From Diplolepis rosae (lineage: Eukaryota; Arthropoda; Insecta; Hymenoptera; Diplolepididae), in NCBI GenBank assembly GCA_030998225.1, contig JAPYXD010000581.1:7265501-7329500 (forward strand): a DNA stretch of 64,000 nt, written 5' to 3'. The notes beneath the pieces are model-generated. The model had not been told where the DNA came from, did not search any database, and worked only from the letters and a program-made list of their open reading frames with translations. The translations under genes and the position numbers were made by a program. Positions 10,391-22,345 of the stretch are shown here, piece after piece (position 1 is the stretch's first letter; the number at the start of each line of letters is the position of its first letter).

Positions 10391-11168
10391 TAAACACCAT
10401 AAGGCGCAGATTAGCTGAGGCGAAAGTGCAGTACCGTCCCACAAGGCAGAAACCCCTGCTTTCAGAGGCTCACATGGAAAAACGCTTGGCATGAGCTACG
10501 GAAAATGTTGATCGCGATTGATCCAACGTACTTTTTTCGGACGAAGCGTCCTTTTGGGCATGGGTTCCCATAAAACGTACCTGGTCAGCCGCTGGTAAAG
10601 TTAAACACCCCGTAAAGATCCATGCTTGGGGATGCTTCTCACAGCGCGTGTTTAGAGCTTCTTACTGAGAACCTCAACGCTCAAAAAATGCTTCAAATCT
10701 ACGAACATGGCCTTCTGAGATCTTCAGAGAAGATGTTTGGAGCCAACAATAAAAATTGGATCCTTGAAGAGGACAACGACCCCAAACATCGCAGTCACGT
10801 TTGCAAGTTCTGGAAAGCGGAAAATGGCATCACGACCTTGGACTGGCCTTCACAGTCTCCTGATGCGAATTCAATAGAAAATGTGTGGAGTGTCGTGAAG
10901 AGGAAACTTGCAGGAAGGCGTGCATTCACCCTGAAGCAGCTCTCTCCTCGAATTAAGGAGGTATGGCGCTCTAACGGAATATGCCGAAAAACTAGTAGAG
11001 AGCATGCCCAGAAAGTGCCAGGTCATTACCCAGAACAACGGCGATTGGACGGTTTATTAGGTGAGTGCGTCCTAGTGCTTTATGCGCACTGTTGTGCCAA
11101 AAAAGAAAAATGAGGTTTTCTACGAAACTTTCCGAGTAAACGCGTACCTTTTCTTGTGGAACAGACTG

Positions 11169-11340
11169 TAAGGCATCCCATGCTGAAAATGCATGAGTTG
11201 ATTCCCATATTGGTAGAAGTTGATACCAATTTCGCACATTAAGTTCGGTGCCCTAATAGAAAGAGCTCAGCTTACTATAATCATTAGATTTTATACTAAT
11301 TAAAATTAAAATCTCTTTTTTTTCCTTCCTTTCAATTTAT
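11169..11340. repeat. 1-kb dispersed repeat, right part
   Basis: Continues the repeat broken at 8721; matches 63839-64000 almost base for base, ending in a T-rich run and CCTTCCTTTC. Confidence 0.85.
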
Positions 11341-11660
11341 AGGAAATTTTCTCTGGTAACATAAGTGCAAAACGCATTACCGTAATGCATGATCGATTAC
11401 TCATTGTTTAAATGATTTTGTTTTAAAAATAATCTAATCTTCAACTTTTGCATTTTTTGTATAATGTGACTTACGTAAGGAATGGTTTTTAGATAAACTT
11501 AATTTCTTTCAGAATATTTAAAGAATTTGAAAATCTTTCTGTGGAAAAAAGACTCTTTCGACTGCGCTGGGACGTCTGCAAAAAATTTACGTTTAAACTT
11601 TTACAAAATATTCAAAATTCACAAAAAGGAGTATTTTAACAAATTCAGTAGATTTACAAT
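11341..11660 (+). promoter_or_regulatory. Decayed copy of the upstream region of the signal-peptide gene family
   Basis: GTGCAAAACGCATTACCGTA and the following 250 bp align by eye with 16685-16910, the region upstream of the intact first exon at 17034 (AGCGCAAAATGCGTTACGTA). No first exon follows within reach, so only the distal upstream part seems to be preserved. Confidence 0.5.
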
Positions 11661-13180
11661 TTCAATTTTTTTCTAATTCAAAGACAGATCTATAAATCCC
11701 TACTGAATTCAGTCTTATTTAGAAATTAAATTATATCATAAATTTAAATTACATAATCCTTTATTGAATATATTATTTTCAAAAGTACCTAGCATTTATT
11801 TTCTTCTCTATAGAAGAAACTAATATTTCCGGGTCAATATTCATATGTATAATATTGAGAACCTTGATAAGTTTTAAATATTATATTGATGATTTATCCA
11901 TATTTATTCTTGAGGAAGAAGAAAATGTGGATTTTATTAATTTTAATTTAGAAAATGAAAACATCGTATTTTGATGCTTTTTTTGTTATATAGATTTGTG
12001 AGACTTTATTTTAAAATGTTCGAGAATTTTTACCATCGAAAATTCATGACTTGCGTATTTTAGTATCACGTTTTTAACATTTTAATCGTTTATTGGATTC
12101 TTTTTCATTATACTTCTTGAACGCTTTAATCACTTTTTTCCGATAAACTCTTATGTTCAAAAATAATGTTTACAGAAATATTGTAAAAGCAAACATTATA
12201 TTAATTGATTAATGGATAATTAAAAAATTTATGATAATTGTAATCAAAATGTACCAAAAAATAGAAAATACAATTTCTTCAACTTTATTTATCCTGCAGA
12301 AATCCCCATAATTGTAAAATTGCATGTGTGATAGCGTTACAAGTGATAAATTGAACCGCAAAATGTCTTGTTAAGAACTTTTTTCATCTTAAAGTTAAAA
12401 CAGTGACTTGTGCATGAATAAAAAAATGCGTCAAGTTTATTCTTATTCTCATAAAACTATTAAATTCTGATACTACAAGCAGAAAAAATATTCGTAAAAT
12501 TTACAGCAAGTTTGATGCTCATTTTTCAAATATTCAATTGCGTAACAATTGAAATGTAAATTTGATGCGAAGAAACTTGACAATAGTTGGAATATTTAAA
12601 ATATATTCTTTACTTAAGGCTAATAAATAAAAGAATGTATCAACAAGTTTCGCGTATTTACACATTATTTTTATTTATACTCAGAACCAATTTATTCATT
12701 ATTGTTTGCCTCGAATTAAAAGTACTAAAAAAAGTATTACCAAAATGAAATTTTCCAAAAGTTATAAGAGTCAGAGAAAAATAAAAAATAAAAATTTTAA
12801 AACCAAAGGTTTTTGTCACATAAAAAAATTGGTAAGCTAAATCAAAATTTGGCTGAAACAACAGAAATATTTGTTTAATTCAAACAAATTGCAGCAAAAC
12901 GAACTATCTTTAGTTGGGTCTATCAAACATTTTGTATTCCGTGTAACAACAAAATTCTATGTTTAAACCAATAAAAATTATGTTGATTCGACTAAATCTT
13001 TTTCTGAGGGATTCTCTAAACATATCATATTAGATAATACTTACTAGTTAAAAATCTTTTGAAAATACTTATTTTTAGACATTATATGCTGTTAGCAACA
13101 CAGTGCTTCTTCTACGAGAACAAAAAATTACGGGTCGAGAAAAATCTAGTCAACATAGCAAAAAGCTTAATTTTTTATTC
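11661..13180. other. AT-rich spacer, no gene
   Basis: I see no element ends or plausible exons. A few TTCAAACAAA-type words occur at the right end. Confidence 0.45.
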
Positions 13181-13440
13181 ATAGCATAAGCAAATTCGAT
13201 CGTCGCGCTTCGCGCTCAGTTTTATATTCTTCACTTACATTCAAGGTTATTTCTTGTAATTTGATACAGAAGCTCAAGTCAATTTTATAACAATGTAGAT
13301 GTAAATTGCATTTTCTCAAAGTTATCAAATTTGTTTTTGATTTCAAATAAAAAAGGAAATTTAATTTACTTAAGGTTCTATCAGCATTAAGGAACACATT
13401 TTAATCGTGACACTCACGCTTCGCACTCGATTTTCTGTAT
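13181..13440 (-). repeat. Dispersed repeat with CGCGCTTCGCGCTC motif
   Basis: Reverse complement of 51775-52010 in pieces (CGTCGCGCTTCGCGCTC near 13200; GACACTCACGCTTCGCACTC near 13408; TTTACTTAAGG in between). No coding evidence. Confidence 0.65.
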
Positions 13441-13499
13441 AAATTTTTCTAATATATAATAGTATAAATATCTCTAATAGGAAAAATAACCGTAGACTT

Positions 13500-13995
13500 T
13501 AATTAAGCAAACGATTTTGCATTTCAACGCTTATTTCGAATCTCACATATTTTGGTTAGAAAATGGAATTTTTGATTTTCAATAGTGTTTTCTTAGATCG
13601 AAACATAAAATATATATCTTGTCAAAAATTGTCCTACTGAGAATTTTTAGACCTTATTGAGGCAAGTAATTTTCCATCTCAACGTTTTTTTTAAATGTCA
13701 CATATTTTGTTTAAAAAATTGAATTTCTGAATTTTAATCGTATTTGTTGGAATTGAAATGAAAAATATAAGTTTTATCACAAAGTACGTCAGACAAAATT
13801 TGTAAATCTTATTGAAAAGAACAATTTTGTATTTCTACGTTTTTTTTGTATTCCATATATTATTGTTAAAAAATTGAATTTTGGATTTTCAATGATATTT
13901 TCACATTAAAGAAAGTATACGTCTTATGAAAAAATTTTGCGATTCAAATTTGTAGATCTTAATATCTCAAAATGAAAAGATTTGATGAAAATTTC
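13500..13995. repeat. Degenerate tandem repeat, about 150-bp unit, three units
   Basis: Units share ...AAAAAATTGAATTT..GATTTTCAAT... and end near ACAATTTTGTATTTCTACG. The block is an inverted copy of 50640-51140 (for example AAATCCAAAATTCAATTTTT there). Confidence 0.7.
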
Positions 13996-14029
13996 GAGTC
14001 ATTTTCCTCATGAAAAATTATTTGTTTGA

Positions 14030-14240
14030 ATTGAATAAAATTTGTTTGATTCAAGCAAAGTATCTTTGAACCGAATAAAAATTTGTTTGAGTCAAATTAA
14101 TTTCTGCCTTAAATCAAACAAATTATTCCTTTGACCATATACGAATGCAATAATTTGTTTGTTTAGAAGAAAAATTTATTTGATTCAAACAAATATTATT
14201 TATTGAAAGAAATATTATGTTAATTAATTCTACATCTAAA
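14030..14240. repeat. Short interspersed words AATTTGTTTGATTCAAACAAA
   Basis: Five or more variants of a palindrome-like TTTGATTCAAACAAAT word within 200 bp. Similar words recur near 12880, 17650-17765 and 49870-49990. Confidence 0.6.
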
Positions 14241-14399
14241 AATGTGTAACTTTTCTCTAAACATTCTTGCAGAACTCGTATTTGTATTGCAAAAAATATA
14301 TAGAAAAATAGATCTGGTAAAAGTTATGCGGATTTTTACTATTTTAGCTAATTAAATTCTGTCAAGCAGTTATAAGAAAAAGTTTTACTGCTATGACTC

Positions 14400-14549
14400 A
14401 CTACTTAATGCGCTGCCATGTATTGAACATTTTAGAATTTAAAGACTTTCAAGAATAAGTGGAACCTGAATAATATCTCTCGGTAGACATTAGTTAATAA
14501 CGAAAACCTTGAAATGAATTTGTCGATTATTTTAAATTTTGCTGTTTAA
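14400..14549 (+). pseudogene. Decayed first exon of the signal-peptide gene family
   Basis: The 5'-UTR-like phrase GAATAATATCTCTCGGTAGACAT followed by ATG at 14514 and the frame MNLSIILNFAV then TAA. It lines up with the intact exon at 17034 (MRQSNILIICFIA...). The premature stop shows decay. Confidence 0.45.
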
Positions 14550-14689
14550 TTTAATGAAACTTGAAACTTTACTGCCAAGAATCAATCAAGGAAATATTAA
14601 TTTAACTGAGGCATTCATTGATTAATTTAGGAAGATATTTATTCGATTCAAAGAGTTGATACATGTATATCAATGTAACGTTTCTTTAT

Positions 14690-14900
14690 ATGAATAAAAT
14701 ATTATGTTCATATAAATATTTATTTCTTTAGATGAAAGAAATGTTTTTTGTGAACAGTAGAATGGAAGAATTCATTCAGAAAAGAACATTTATTTCAAAC
14801 AAAACGATATTTTGTTGAAATAACTGCAAGTACGTTCAGTTAAAATAAATAATTTCTTTTATATAAATGTTTGGCATCATTATTACAATTGAGAATCTTT
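14690..14900. repeat. Segment duplicated at 50035-50225
   Basis: Direct copy by eye, including GATATTTTGTTGAAATAACT followed by GCAAGTACGT and TTAAAATAAATAATTTCT. Confidence 0.75.
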
Positions 14901-14925
14901 CTGAACTTGCAACATATTTTGTAGA

Positions 14926-15605
14926 ATTAAATGTTTATTAGATTTCTCCTAGGAATTATTCGCCTACATTATCAATATAAAATAATTTGAACCAAAAAAA
15001 CCAATTTTTTAATAGAAAGAAATATTTTTTTGAAAAAAGTGTAGGTGTTTTTTGTTTTTAAAATTTGTTTATTTAATTTAAAGGTTTGCCATAGTTGTTA
15101 TGATAACATATTTATTAAACTTGAAACATATTTCATATAATTAAATGTTTATTGGATTCCTCCTAGGAAATATTCGCCTGCATTATGAATATGGAATAAC
15201 TTAAACCAAACAAACCATTTTTATAAAAGAAAGAAGAATTTTTTTGAAAAAACTGTGGTATTTTTCGTTTAAAACATTTGTTTATTCCATTTAAACATTT
15301 AGCATAGTTGTTATGATTACATGGTTTTTAAACTTGAAACATATTTTCTATAGGATTGAAAATTTATCATTCTCGTTCTAAGAAACATTCGCTCTCGTTA
15401 TCAACTTGAAATGTATCATTCCAAACAAATATTTGTCCCACCATAGTATATATTTTTTTTCTATTCAACTGTTTGTCATAGTTATTATAAACATACATAT
15501 ACATACTTTCAAATGTGGAATATATTTCAAAGGGTAGAAGATTTATCAGTCTCTTCAAAGGAAATATTCGTTTTGATTCACAATATCAAATATATCATTT
15601 AAAAC
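14926..15605. repeat. 214-bp tandem repeat, about 3-4 degenerate units
   Basis: ATTAAATGTTTATT followed by TCCTAGGAA(A)TATTCGCC begins at 14926, 15140 and (diverged) 15354, a spacing of 214 bp; a fourth, shorter unit starts near 15532. Divergence increases to the right. Confidence 0.75.
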
Positions 15606-15649
15606 TTAATTCATTCATAATTACTTCTTTATTTTTCACATAGGGTTTT

Positions 15650-15860
15650 TAAATCAAATTGATTTTACAAAAATGTAAACAGTAAAAGCCTTGATAAATT
15701 TATAACATAAAATATAAAAAATCTACACAGGATTTAGATTTTACATAAATTTCTTAGGTACAATAATAATTTGGAATGTACAATTGTATAATTTATATTT
15801 TGAAAATATACAACACGGAAAATGAAACAATTTTCTTTTGAATGTTTTTACACAAGATTA
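15650..15860. repeat. Segment duplicated at 52115-52330
   Basis: Direct copy by eye, including GATTTAGATTTTACATAAAT and CTTAGGTACAATAATAATTT. Confidence 0.75.
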
Positions 15861-16660
15861 TTTTTTATATTAATGAAATTTTTGAATATGTATTTTAAAA
15901 TTTAGTAGTAATTTAACGATTTCAGCTATCGAAAACTTTACATTTTAAATTGTCAAGAGTAGAGTTGTAAAGAATATTTTTCTCGAAAGAAGCCATGATT
16001 TATGAAAAGCTAATCATTAAGAAAAATATAGTTAGGGCAATAATTACTTGGTTGAACAATATTAAACGCATAAACAATGTTGAGAATTATAATTATAGCA
16101 TTATATTCACACTAATTGCTTCCCCCCTTTTACGCAAAATATCGTCAACGAATTTCTACTTTAAAACAATATCAAGTTTAAACAATCAAAGTCCTGGTTA
16201 AGCCATATTTGAAATTCTTTTTCTGGTTAAATGAAATGTAATTCTGGTTGTTTTACAAGATTTTTAAAAAATAACTTGAAATTATGGTCGAAATAACCAT
16301 AGAATTCTAATCGAAACAACCTGAAAAGAATGTTAAATATGACCTAACAAGAATACCGGTTGTTTCAAGTATTATTCTTATTGTATTTTTATGAAAACGT
16401 TTACACATATTCGTTTAAAATTATAGAAAATAACAGCAATGGAATTTATTAAAATAATCACCTATGCCTTTATTTTTGGTCATTTGGGTATTAGAATTTC
16501 TTGGGTATGGGAGGGAAATTTATTTTCTATTTTTTAATCTAAGTATATTTTAAAATGTAAGCGTATTTTTTTTATTGAAGTTTTCAAGCATATTTTTGCC
16601 AAGTGCTTAGGTTCCTTATATATATATTATACATGTATCTTTTCCATCTTCGCGAAAATT
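15861..16660. other. AT-rich spacer, no gene
   Basis: GAATATTTTTCTCGAAAG (15973-15990) resembles the 5'-UTR phrase of the signal-peptide family but no signal-peptide frame follows. Otherwise nothing recognised. Confidence 0.4.
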
Positions 16661-17033
16661 TCGGTCTTATCTCTGTTCACACAAGCGCAAAATGCGTTAC
16701 GTAATGTATTCTAAATTATAAGTTACAATGATTTTCTTTTTAAAGAATCTTATCTGCAACTCTTAAGTTTCACAAAGGCTGCTTCTTATGTGAAGAATGA
16801 ATTTTAGATAAACCAACTACTGTGCAACTTCTTCCGTATCAAATTTTCGTTTTAACTATTACAAAATATATAAAATAAGAGAAAAATATACTTTAAACAA
16901 AATAATTTCTGTTTTTATTTATCAGTTGAAACGTTGCGATGCATAAAATTGTAGAATTATAGACGTTTTTTGAGAGTATATAAACTCCGAATATTTTTCC
17001 GAAGGTACGTCAGTGAAGAACGAATACTTCGAA
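16660..17033 (+). promoter_or_regulatory. Upstream region and 5' UTR of a signal-peptide gene
   Basis: Conserved with 11341-11660 (distal part), 22700-22788 and 49060-49370 (proximal part: GATGCATAAAATT.TAGAATT, then CGAATAT.T.TCCGAAG). A TATATAA-like sequence (16978-16983, GAGTATATAAAC) lies about 50 bp upstream of the ATG and could be a TATA box. Confidence 0.45.
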
Positions 17034-17102
17034 ATGAGACAGTCAAATATTTTAATCATCTGCTTTATCGCCGCAGCTCTCCAATTAGAAGCAGTTACAG
17101 GT
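17034..17102 (+). CDS. Signal-peptide first exon, copy 1
   Basis: 23 codons: MRQSNILIICF then IAAALQLEAVTG, followed by the strong donor GTAAGT (17103). Short polar start, hydrophobic core ILIICFIAAALQL and a small-residue cleavage region fit a secretory signal peptide. Ends in phase 0, like the copy at 22789. I found no downstream microexons between here and the next first exon, so this may be a truncated paralogue, or an alternative first exon of the microexon gene. Confidence 0.55.
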
Positions 17103-18690
17103 GTAAGTTGCAATTTCAATTAATTTTAATTGAAACTTATCAAATACGTTTTAGTTATCAAAAAGATTTGAATCGATTAATCTTCATCTTCATTATTAAC
17201 CCTAAAACTCAGATAAAAATCTTTTTGGTCCAAGCAAACCATTGCTTTGCAAAAAATATTCATATTATTATTTTTATATAATAATTTTTTATTTTTGAAA
17301 TTAAAATTAAAATTAAATTAAATCTAATTTAAGTATTTATCAATCGTTGCTGAAATTAAAAATTAGAATTAGTTAATTTGATTTTAAGTTTGCTATACTT
17401 TTTCGCGAATATAAAGAAACAGTTATATGAGAATAATTCTGTCTTTCGTAAATTTTCATAAAAATATATCTTATATTCATTTTCAACTCAATTTCTACAT
17501 TCATTCTTTCATTTAAAATATTTTCTTGTACTAACTATTCCTATAATTATTTTCCTATGATGATGGCCTTATAATAATTTTCCTGTAATCATTCTCCTAT
17601 AGAACCTTTTCAAAGTGATTTCTTAGATAAAAAAAAATATTTGGTCAAGTCATAGAAAAAAATTTATTTGAATTAAACAAAATTTACTTGAATGAATAGT
17701 AATATTTGTTTGATGTTACCAAATCGTAACCAAATAAACTTCCTTCTGTTAAATCAAACAATTTCTTTAGCTGAGTTAGCTGAAAATTATCTAGGAACTG
17801 CATTACGTAATTAATGCATTATTATATATATAATATTATATTATATAGTCATGGCTGACCTAATATGACCAACAGAAGAGTATTCAGTAATGCACATATC
17901 ATACAATTTTTATGAATCTCATATTCTAGAGGTTTTATATGTTGCTCTTTGGAATTTAAGAGATCAAAATTCAAAAGAAGTTTCATGAAAATTGAATGAA
18001 ATTTATATTAGTAAACCATTTTAACATTGGCATATTGGGTCAGCTATTATAAAATTCGAATATATAATTTTCAAATCGTGAAATTGAAAATAGCACTACC
18101 TGAAACCCTTATAAAATGAATTACATGAATATTAGGATAACTCAGAAAAAAAAATTTTTTTCATCGCCCACCCCCCTATCGACTTCCATTAGGTGAAGAA
18201 ATAACTGTCCAATTTTTTCAAATTAAAAAAAAAACATTTAAACCGTGGTCCTGTGGGGGTTCAAGAATCTCTGAAATGTATAAAACTCTTAAGTTTTTTT
18301 ATTTCTTGCACGGAGAAACACAAGTTTACAATTTTTGCTAAAATACGATTCAATTTTATATAGTGCAATTGTTTATGCGTATTGGACTTTTTCCTCTCAA
18401 AGTATATTGAAAAGAGACTCCCTTAATCTGAATCAGTAAAATTCACTTAAAAACAGGGCTTATACATTGTTTTTCAGTGGATTTTACTGAAAAGTAGTTA
18501 AGGGAGAGGGGGATTTGAAACATTTAAACTACCCTCACACATAATAAAATGACAATGGACTTATAATGCTACCCTCAGAAGTCTAAAACCATCATCTGTT
18601 AAATTTTACAAGTTTTATTTTTATTTTACTTTCCTTCTTGGTCACAGTTTTTCGATGTGTCGGTTCTTATTAGAGGTGTGCAAAAAGATT
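17103..18690. other. AT-rich spacer, no gene
   Basis: Contains GCATTACGTAATTAATGCAT (17801-17820, a near-perfect palindrome) and TTTGATTCAAACAAA-like words. No exon, TIR or ORF could be supported. Confidence 0.4.
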
Positions 18691-18712
18691 CGATTTCAAT
18701 CCGACATAATCA

Positions 18713-18870
18713 ACATTCAACTGTTGGCTAATTGAATGTCAAAATTCCGACAGATGCGCAGTGAAAGTCGAATATTCGACATTCGATCGGACGCGCATCG
18801 GATGTCGAATATTCGACATTCGACTGTTGGCCGATTGAATGTCAAAACTCCGACATTCGTTAATTCGGAC
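18713..18870. repeat. Two-unit tandem repeat rich in TCGAATATTCGA palindromes
   Basis: ACATTC(A/G)ACTGTTGGC followed by ATTGAATGTCAAAA.TCCGACA occurs at about 18713 and 18819 (period about 106 bp). GTCGAATATTCGAC palindromes lie between. Confidence 0.7.
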
Positions 18871-19206
18871 ATACAAATAATGTAGTGAAAGATCACCCTC
18901 AAAAATAAGAACTGACATATCCGAAAAAACAGTGTGCAAAAAAGAAAGTAAAAGGAAAATGAAATTTGTAAACATTAACAGAGGTTATCGTTTGATTTCT
19001 AAGGGCAGTATTGTAAGTCTGTTATGGGAAAAATTATTGTTTAATAACATACAGCATTACTTTCGCTTTACCGTTAAAGAAGATTTTTCTTTCTTTTGTT
19101 CCAACCATTTTTATGTTTCACTTTTCTATGACAACAATATTTACGTTCCTTTTGCTCTAAGCGCCTCAAGTTTAATAAAAACCCGCCTGGACGTTTCTTA
19201 AATGGT

Positions 19207-19223
19207 GGGGGGGGGGGGGGGGG
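19207..19223 (+). repeat. Poly-G tract (17 G)
   Basis: A homopolymer of 17 G in otherwise AT-rich sequence; length may be unreliable. Confidence 0.95.
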
Positions 19224-19420
19224 TCTAGGAAAAGCCGTCTTCCGTCATCAAAAGGTTAAAGGCAAAAACCTATCCGTATTTGTATTTGTTTCAATTGTAA
19301 CTGAACTTTACGTAATGTCATTTTATTCTGAAAAGTTTTCATTTCAAATCAATGCAAAACAATAAATAAACAACAAAACTTGAAAACTTTTTGTTTTACT
19401 GAATAATCTATGAAACTTCA

Positions 19421-19798
19421 GATGTCAAATCCCATATACGGTTTGAAGTTTGCAGTGGAGAAGAACGACTTCGAACGACTAAAGTCATCTAGCGACAAAA
19501 AGCGAAATGACTTTGTTGCCAACCCAATAGAACACAAGAGAATCCAACGAGGATTTTAAGAACTGAGCAGATCTGAAGAAGGATTCATTCAGTACAATGG
19601 GGGATTAAAAAAGTACTTATATTTCGACTCGGGTAAATTCATGGGATACTTCAAAACCATACTTTACTGCTGAAGTATTCAATCCAAGTGTAAAAGCTAA
19701 AAACATTGCTGTTGATCCTAACGATAATGATGAAAGTCAAAATCAACAGCGACTTCCTCTAAATCATTATTTGTTGTCTAAATTACAGCTTAAATTAT
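19421..19798 (+). pseudogene. Unrecognised coding-like relic with a stop and a frameshift
   Basis: Coding-looking sequence in two frames. The first part starts MKLQMSNPIYGLKFAVEK and has RNDFVANPIEHKRIQRGF then TAA, continuing ELSRSEEGFIQYNGGLKKYL. Near 19630 the sense passes to another frame reading WDTSKPYFTAEVFNPSVKAK and IAVDPNDNDESQNQQRLPL, ending LQLKL then TGA. The composition is unlike the surrounding low-complexity DNA, which suggests a dead gene or processed copy of about 125 residues. I do not recognise the family. Confidence 0.35.
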
Positions 19799-20559
19799 GA
19801 ATGGAACTCATCAGCGTCTATTTTCGTTGATTACGTAAAAAAGTATTTATTGAATTTAGAAGTCAATAAATTCTGTTTTTTTTATTTCATATGACAATCT
19901 AACTGAAGAAGAACATATAGTTTTTCTTTACTCGTGCGACTTGTTACAAAAAGTTTTCAGTCTTCCAAATTCCACTTCACCTGTGTGGAAAAAATTAGTG
20001 GTGCAATGTGGCCCCGATGTGACTTTTTAAAGAACGTCTAATTTAGATGATCTAATCTGGACCCAATGGTGCGCTAATTAGTCTTTCATCATTATAAAAT
20101 AACGTCTATGCCGCAAGTTCAATCCAGCTCTACCAAGTTTTTACCGGCGAGTTTGACCATTAGTTAATAAAAGTGGAAGGCAAGTTAGTCGAACTGATCC
20201 CAAGTGTCGGGAACAAAATTATCTAAAAATCACGATCCCGTCAACTTAACACAAATCAGACAACATACAACCCTTTAAAAGGAATCAGCTTTAATGTCAA
20301 CATATGAATTGACATGACATTAATGAAAAAAGTTTTGATATCATTCAAAAACACAATATTTTTATTTTTTTTTAACAAACTTTCAGTCAATTTAAAGCGG
20401 GTATAAAAAATAAAAATGCCTAAAAATGAAATTTCCTGTTTGCACCCAAGTGCCATCCTAAACGCGCTATCTATGAATATGGTTACGGACCTTCGATATA
20501 ATCTTTAAAAAGCCATATCCGATTTTGTAACTTTGTTAGAATGTCGTAATAATAAAGGA
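19799..20559. other. Spacer, no gene supported
   Basis: Moderately AT-rich. No element ends found. Sequence at 19900-20200 is less AT-rich than the rest but carries no open frame of note. Confidence 0.4.
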
Positions 20560-20915
20560 AGGTTTCTTTGCCTGTTACGATGCTGTTTACATTCTTTGTT
20601 CTCCCGGATTCAAAACGTTACAGTATCGTTTTGTATCATCTTACCCTCTCTTGCTTTTGCTCCTCAGTGAATAATAGTTTTTCTATAACAGCTACTCGTA
20701 TGTGTTCTGAAGTGACTGCCGTTAGTGGTCGGTCAGTGTGCGGATTATCCTCAAAATCGAACTTCCCACTTTGGAACTGTTTGTACCACCGGGAAATAGT
20801 CGTTCGATGTGGACAATTCTCACCTAAAACTGGCGACATATCTTCGAATTTTAATTTTATTATCAAAAGAAGTTTGGCAGAACAATATTTATTTAAAAGA
20901 AATGAAAAAAACTCT
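20560..20915 (-). pseudogene. mariner-type HTH fragment
   Basis: On the minus strand: MSPVLGENCPHRTTISRWYK, QFQSGKFDFEDNP and RPLTAVTSEHIR, followed by LFTEEQKQERVR. This is the second helix-turn-helix and GRP-like linker of a mariner transposase. The catalytic domain is absent and no TIRs were found, so it is a small relic. Confidence 0.7.
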
Positions 20916-20989
20916 GTATAATCTAAATCCACAAAAAAATGCCAGAATATCAAGAAAAAGGTAATTTTACAATGCTCGGAAATTTCCAA

Positions 20990-21395
20990 GTCAACACGTG
21001 ACGATATGGCGAATTCAACTTAACCTATCCCATCACCACCCAAAAGAACACACATTTGACACGCGGTCTCAATTACGGCCAAAAAGACAAAATCATAAAT
21101 TAGAATAACACCCGCAGTTTCTTTAACGAGAGAGAGAATGAGATACGGAAAGAAAAGAACACTCGCGAACAATTCAGAGAGAGGCAAAGTGGTCTCGGTA
21201 TGTGATAGACGCCATGAGGCGTTAGAGTCAGCATAATACTTCGGAATTCCGAGCCACTTGCTTAAAGAATTGTTGGATAACCAAAGGCTTACTTTACCTG
21301 TACAACGTCTCCCAGTACAGGCACAAATCTCAATATAAATTCGCCCTCCATGGCGGCGTTAAAGGTCCTTCGATTTTCCTTCCGAGAGTACAATA
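20990..21395. other. Spacer, no gene
   Basis: Moderate GC content, with GAGAGAGAGAATGAG-like short runs near 21128. Nothing recognised. Confidence 0.4.
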
Positions 21396-22345
21396 ACACA
21401 TCGTTCAATAAGTCCCGGGAATAACCCACAGATGCCGTTAGTAATATCAAATCCACTTCGTTTTTCAAAAGAACTCACCTTTAAATGACACGTGTCTGAC
21501 TTTCACGTCAATCAGACCATAAACCGCAAAGCTACTGTGGTGAAAGTGACGCTACTTTTGCATTTGTGTACAAAATGGACAAAAAAGAATTTCGTGTGTT
21601 GATAAAACATTGCTATTTAATGGGGAAAAATACCGTGCAAGCTCAACAATGGCTTGAAAAATGTTATCCGGACTGTGCTCCGTCGAAGACAACGATTTGC
21701 CGGTGGTATGCTGATTTCAAACGCGGTCGCACTGATACAAATGATGCGGAACACTCGGGTAGGCCAAATGAAGCAGTAACTCCGGAAAATATTAAGCAAG
21801 TTTTTAAAATCGTGGTGGACGACCGCAAACTGAAAGTCCGTGAGATTGATAAGATGGTGAATATATCAACTGGAAGTGCGTCTACGATTTTAAACGAAAA
21901 ATTGGGCATGAAAAAGGTCTTTTCCAAGTGGGTCCCGCGCTTGCTCACAATGGAACAAAAGCAACAACGAGTCGACGATTCAGAGAGCTGTTTGGCACTG
22001 TTTAGTCACAATAAACAGGATTTCTTGCGTCGGTATGTGATAATGGACGAAATATGGATCCATCATTTCACTCCGGAGTCGAAGCGGCAGTCAGCTGGCA
22101 AAGTCACGGCGTCAGTTTTTTGGGATGCGCACGGTATAATTTACATCGACTACATTGAAAAGGGAAAATATATCAACAACGACTATTACATTGAGTTCTT
22201 GGTGCGTTTGAAGGACGAAATCGCAAAAAAACGACAGCACATGAAGAAGAAAGAAATCATCTTTCATCAAGACAATGCACCGTGCCACAAGTCAATGACA
22301 AATGTTGTTTTCTAAGTAAGTCCCGGGACTTATTGAACGATGTGT
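21396..22345 (+). mobile_element. mariner deletion derivative (ACACATCG TIR type)
   Basis: TIRs ACACATCGTTCAATAAGTCC and complement, flanked by TA. 950 bp, shorter than the about 1.3 kb of full elements. Confidence 0.92.
21566..22315 (+). pseudogene. mariner transposase, internally deleted and 3' truncated
   Basis: 249 open codons: KEFRVLIKHCYLM, KTTICRWYADFKRGRTDTND, SGRPNEAVTPENI, the linker WVPRLLTMEQKQQRVDDSE, first catalytic D in VIMDEIWIHHFTPESKRQSA, second D in IIFHQDNAPCHKS. A block normally following RQSA is deleted in frame. The frame ends at SMTNVVF, fused directly to the right terminal sequence, so the third catalytic D and the C-terminus are gone. It cannot be active, although the HTH domain is complete. 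Confidence 0.9.

Larger units (their letters stand above)
8886..11113 (+). pseudogene. Tc1-like transposase, broken and split
   Basis: Two coding-like parts: 8886-9182 (start MSAIYAESHEAVF, a helix-turn-helix N-terminus with SAAAKVLKKSKHFVQ) and 10393-11113. The second part has LFSDEASFWAW (first catalytic D), WILEEDNDPKHRSH (second D) and DWPSQSPDANSIENVW (final E), with 34 residues between the second D and the E: the DD34E signature of Tc1. Stops and frameshifts are present in both parts (one near 9008, others near 10493 and 10520) and the nested mariner separates them, so no active protein can be made. Confidence 0.88.
8722..11168 (+). mobile_element. Tc1-like transposon (DD34E), interrupted by a mariner
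   Basis: TIRs CAGTCTGTTCCACAAGAAAA (left) and the complement at 11149-11168, flanked by TA on both sides. The second copy of the surrounding repeat at 63.83 kb is unoccupied. The element is 2447 bp because a 1206-bp mariner sits inside it; without that it would be about 1.24 kb. Confidence 0.92.

Noticed and set aside
18932..19201. 89-codon plus-strand ORF
   Set aside because: Low-complexity, no domain, no splice context or paralogue.
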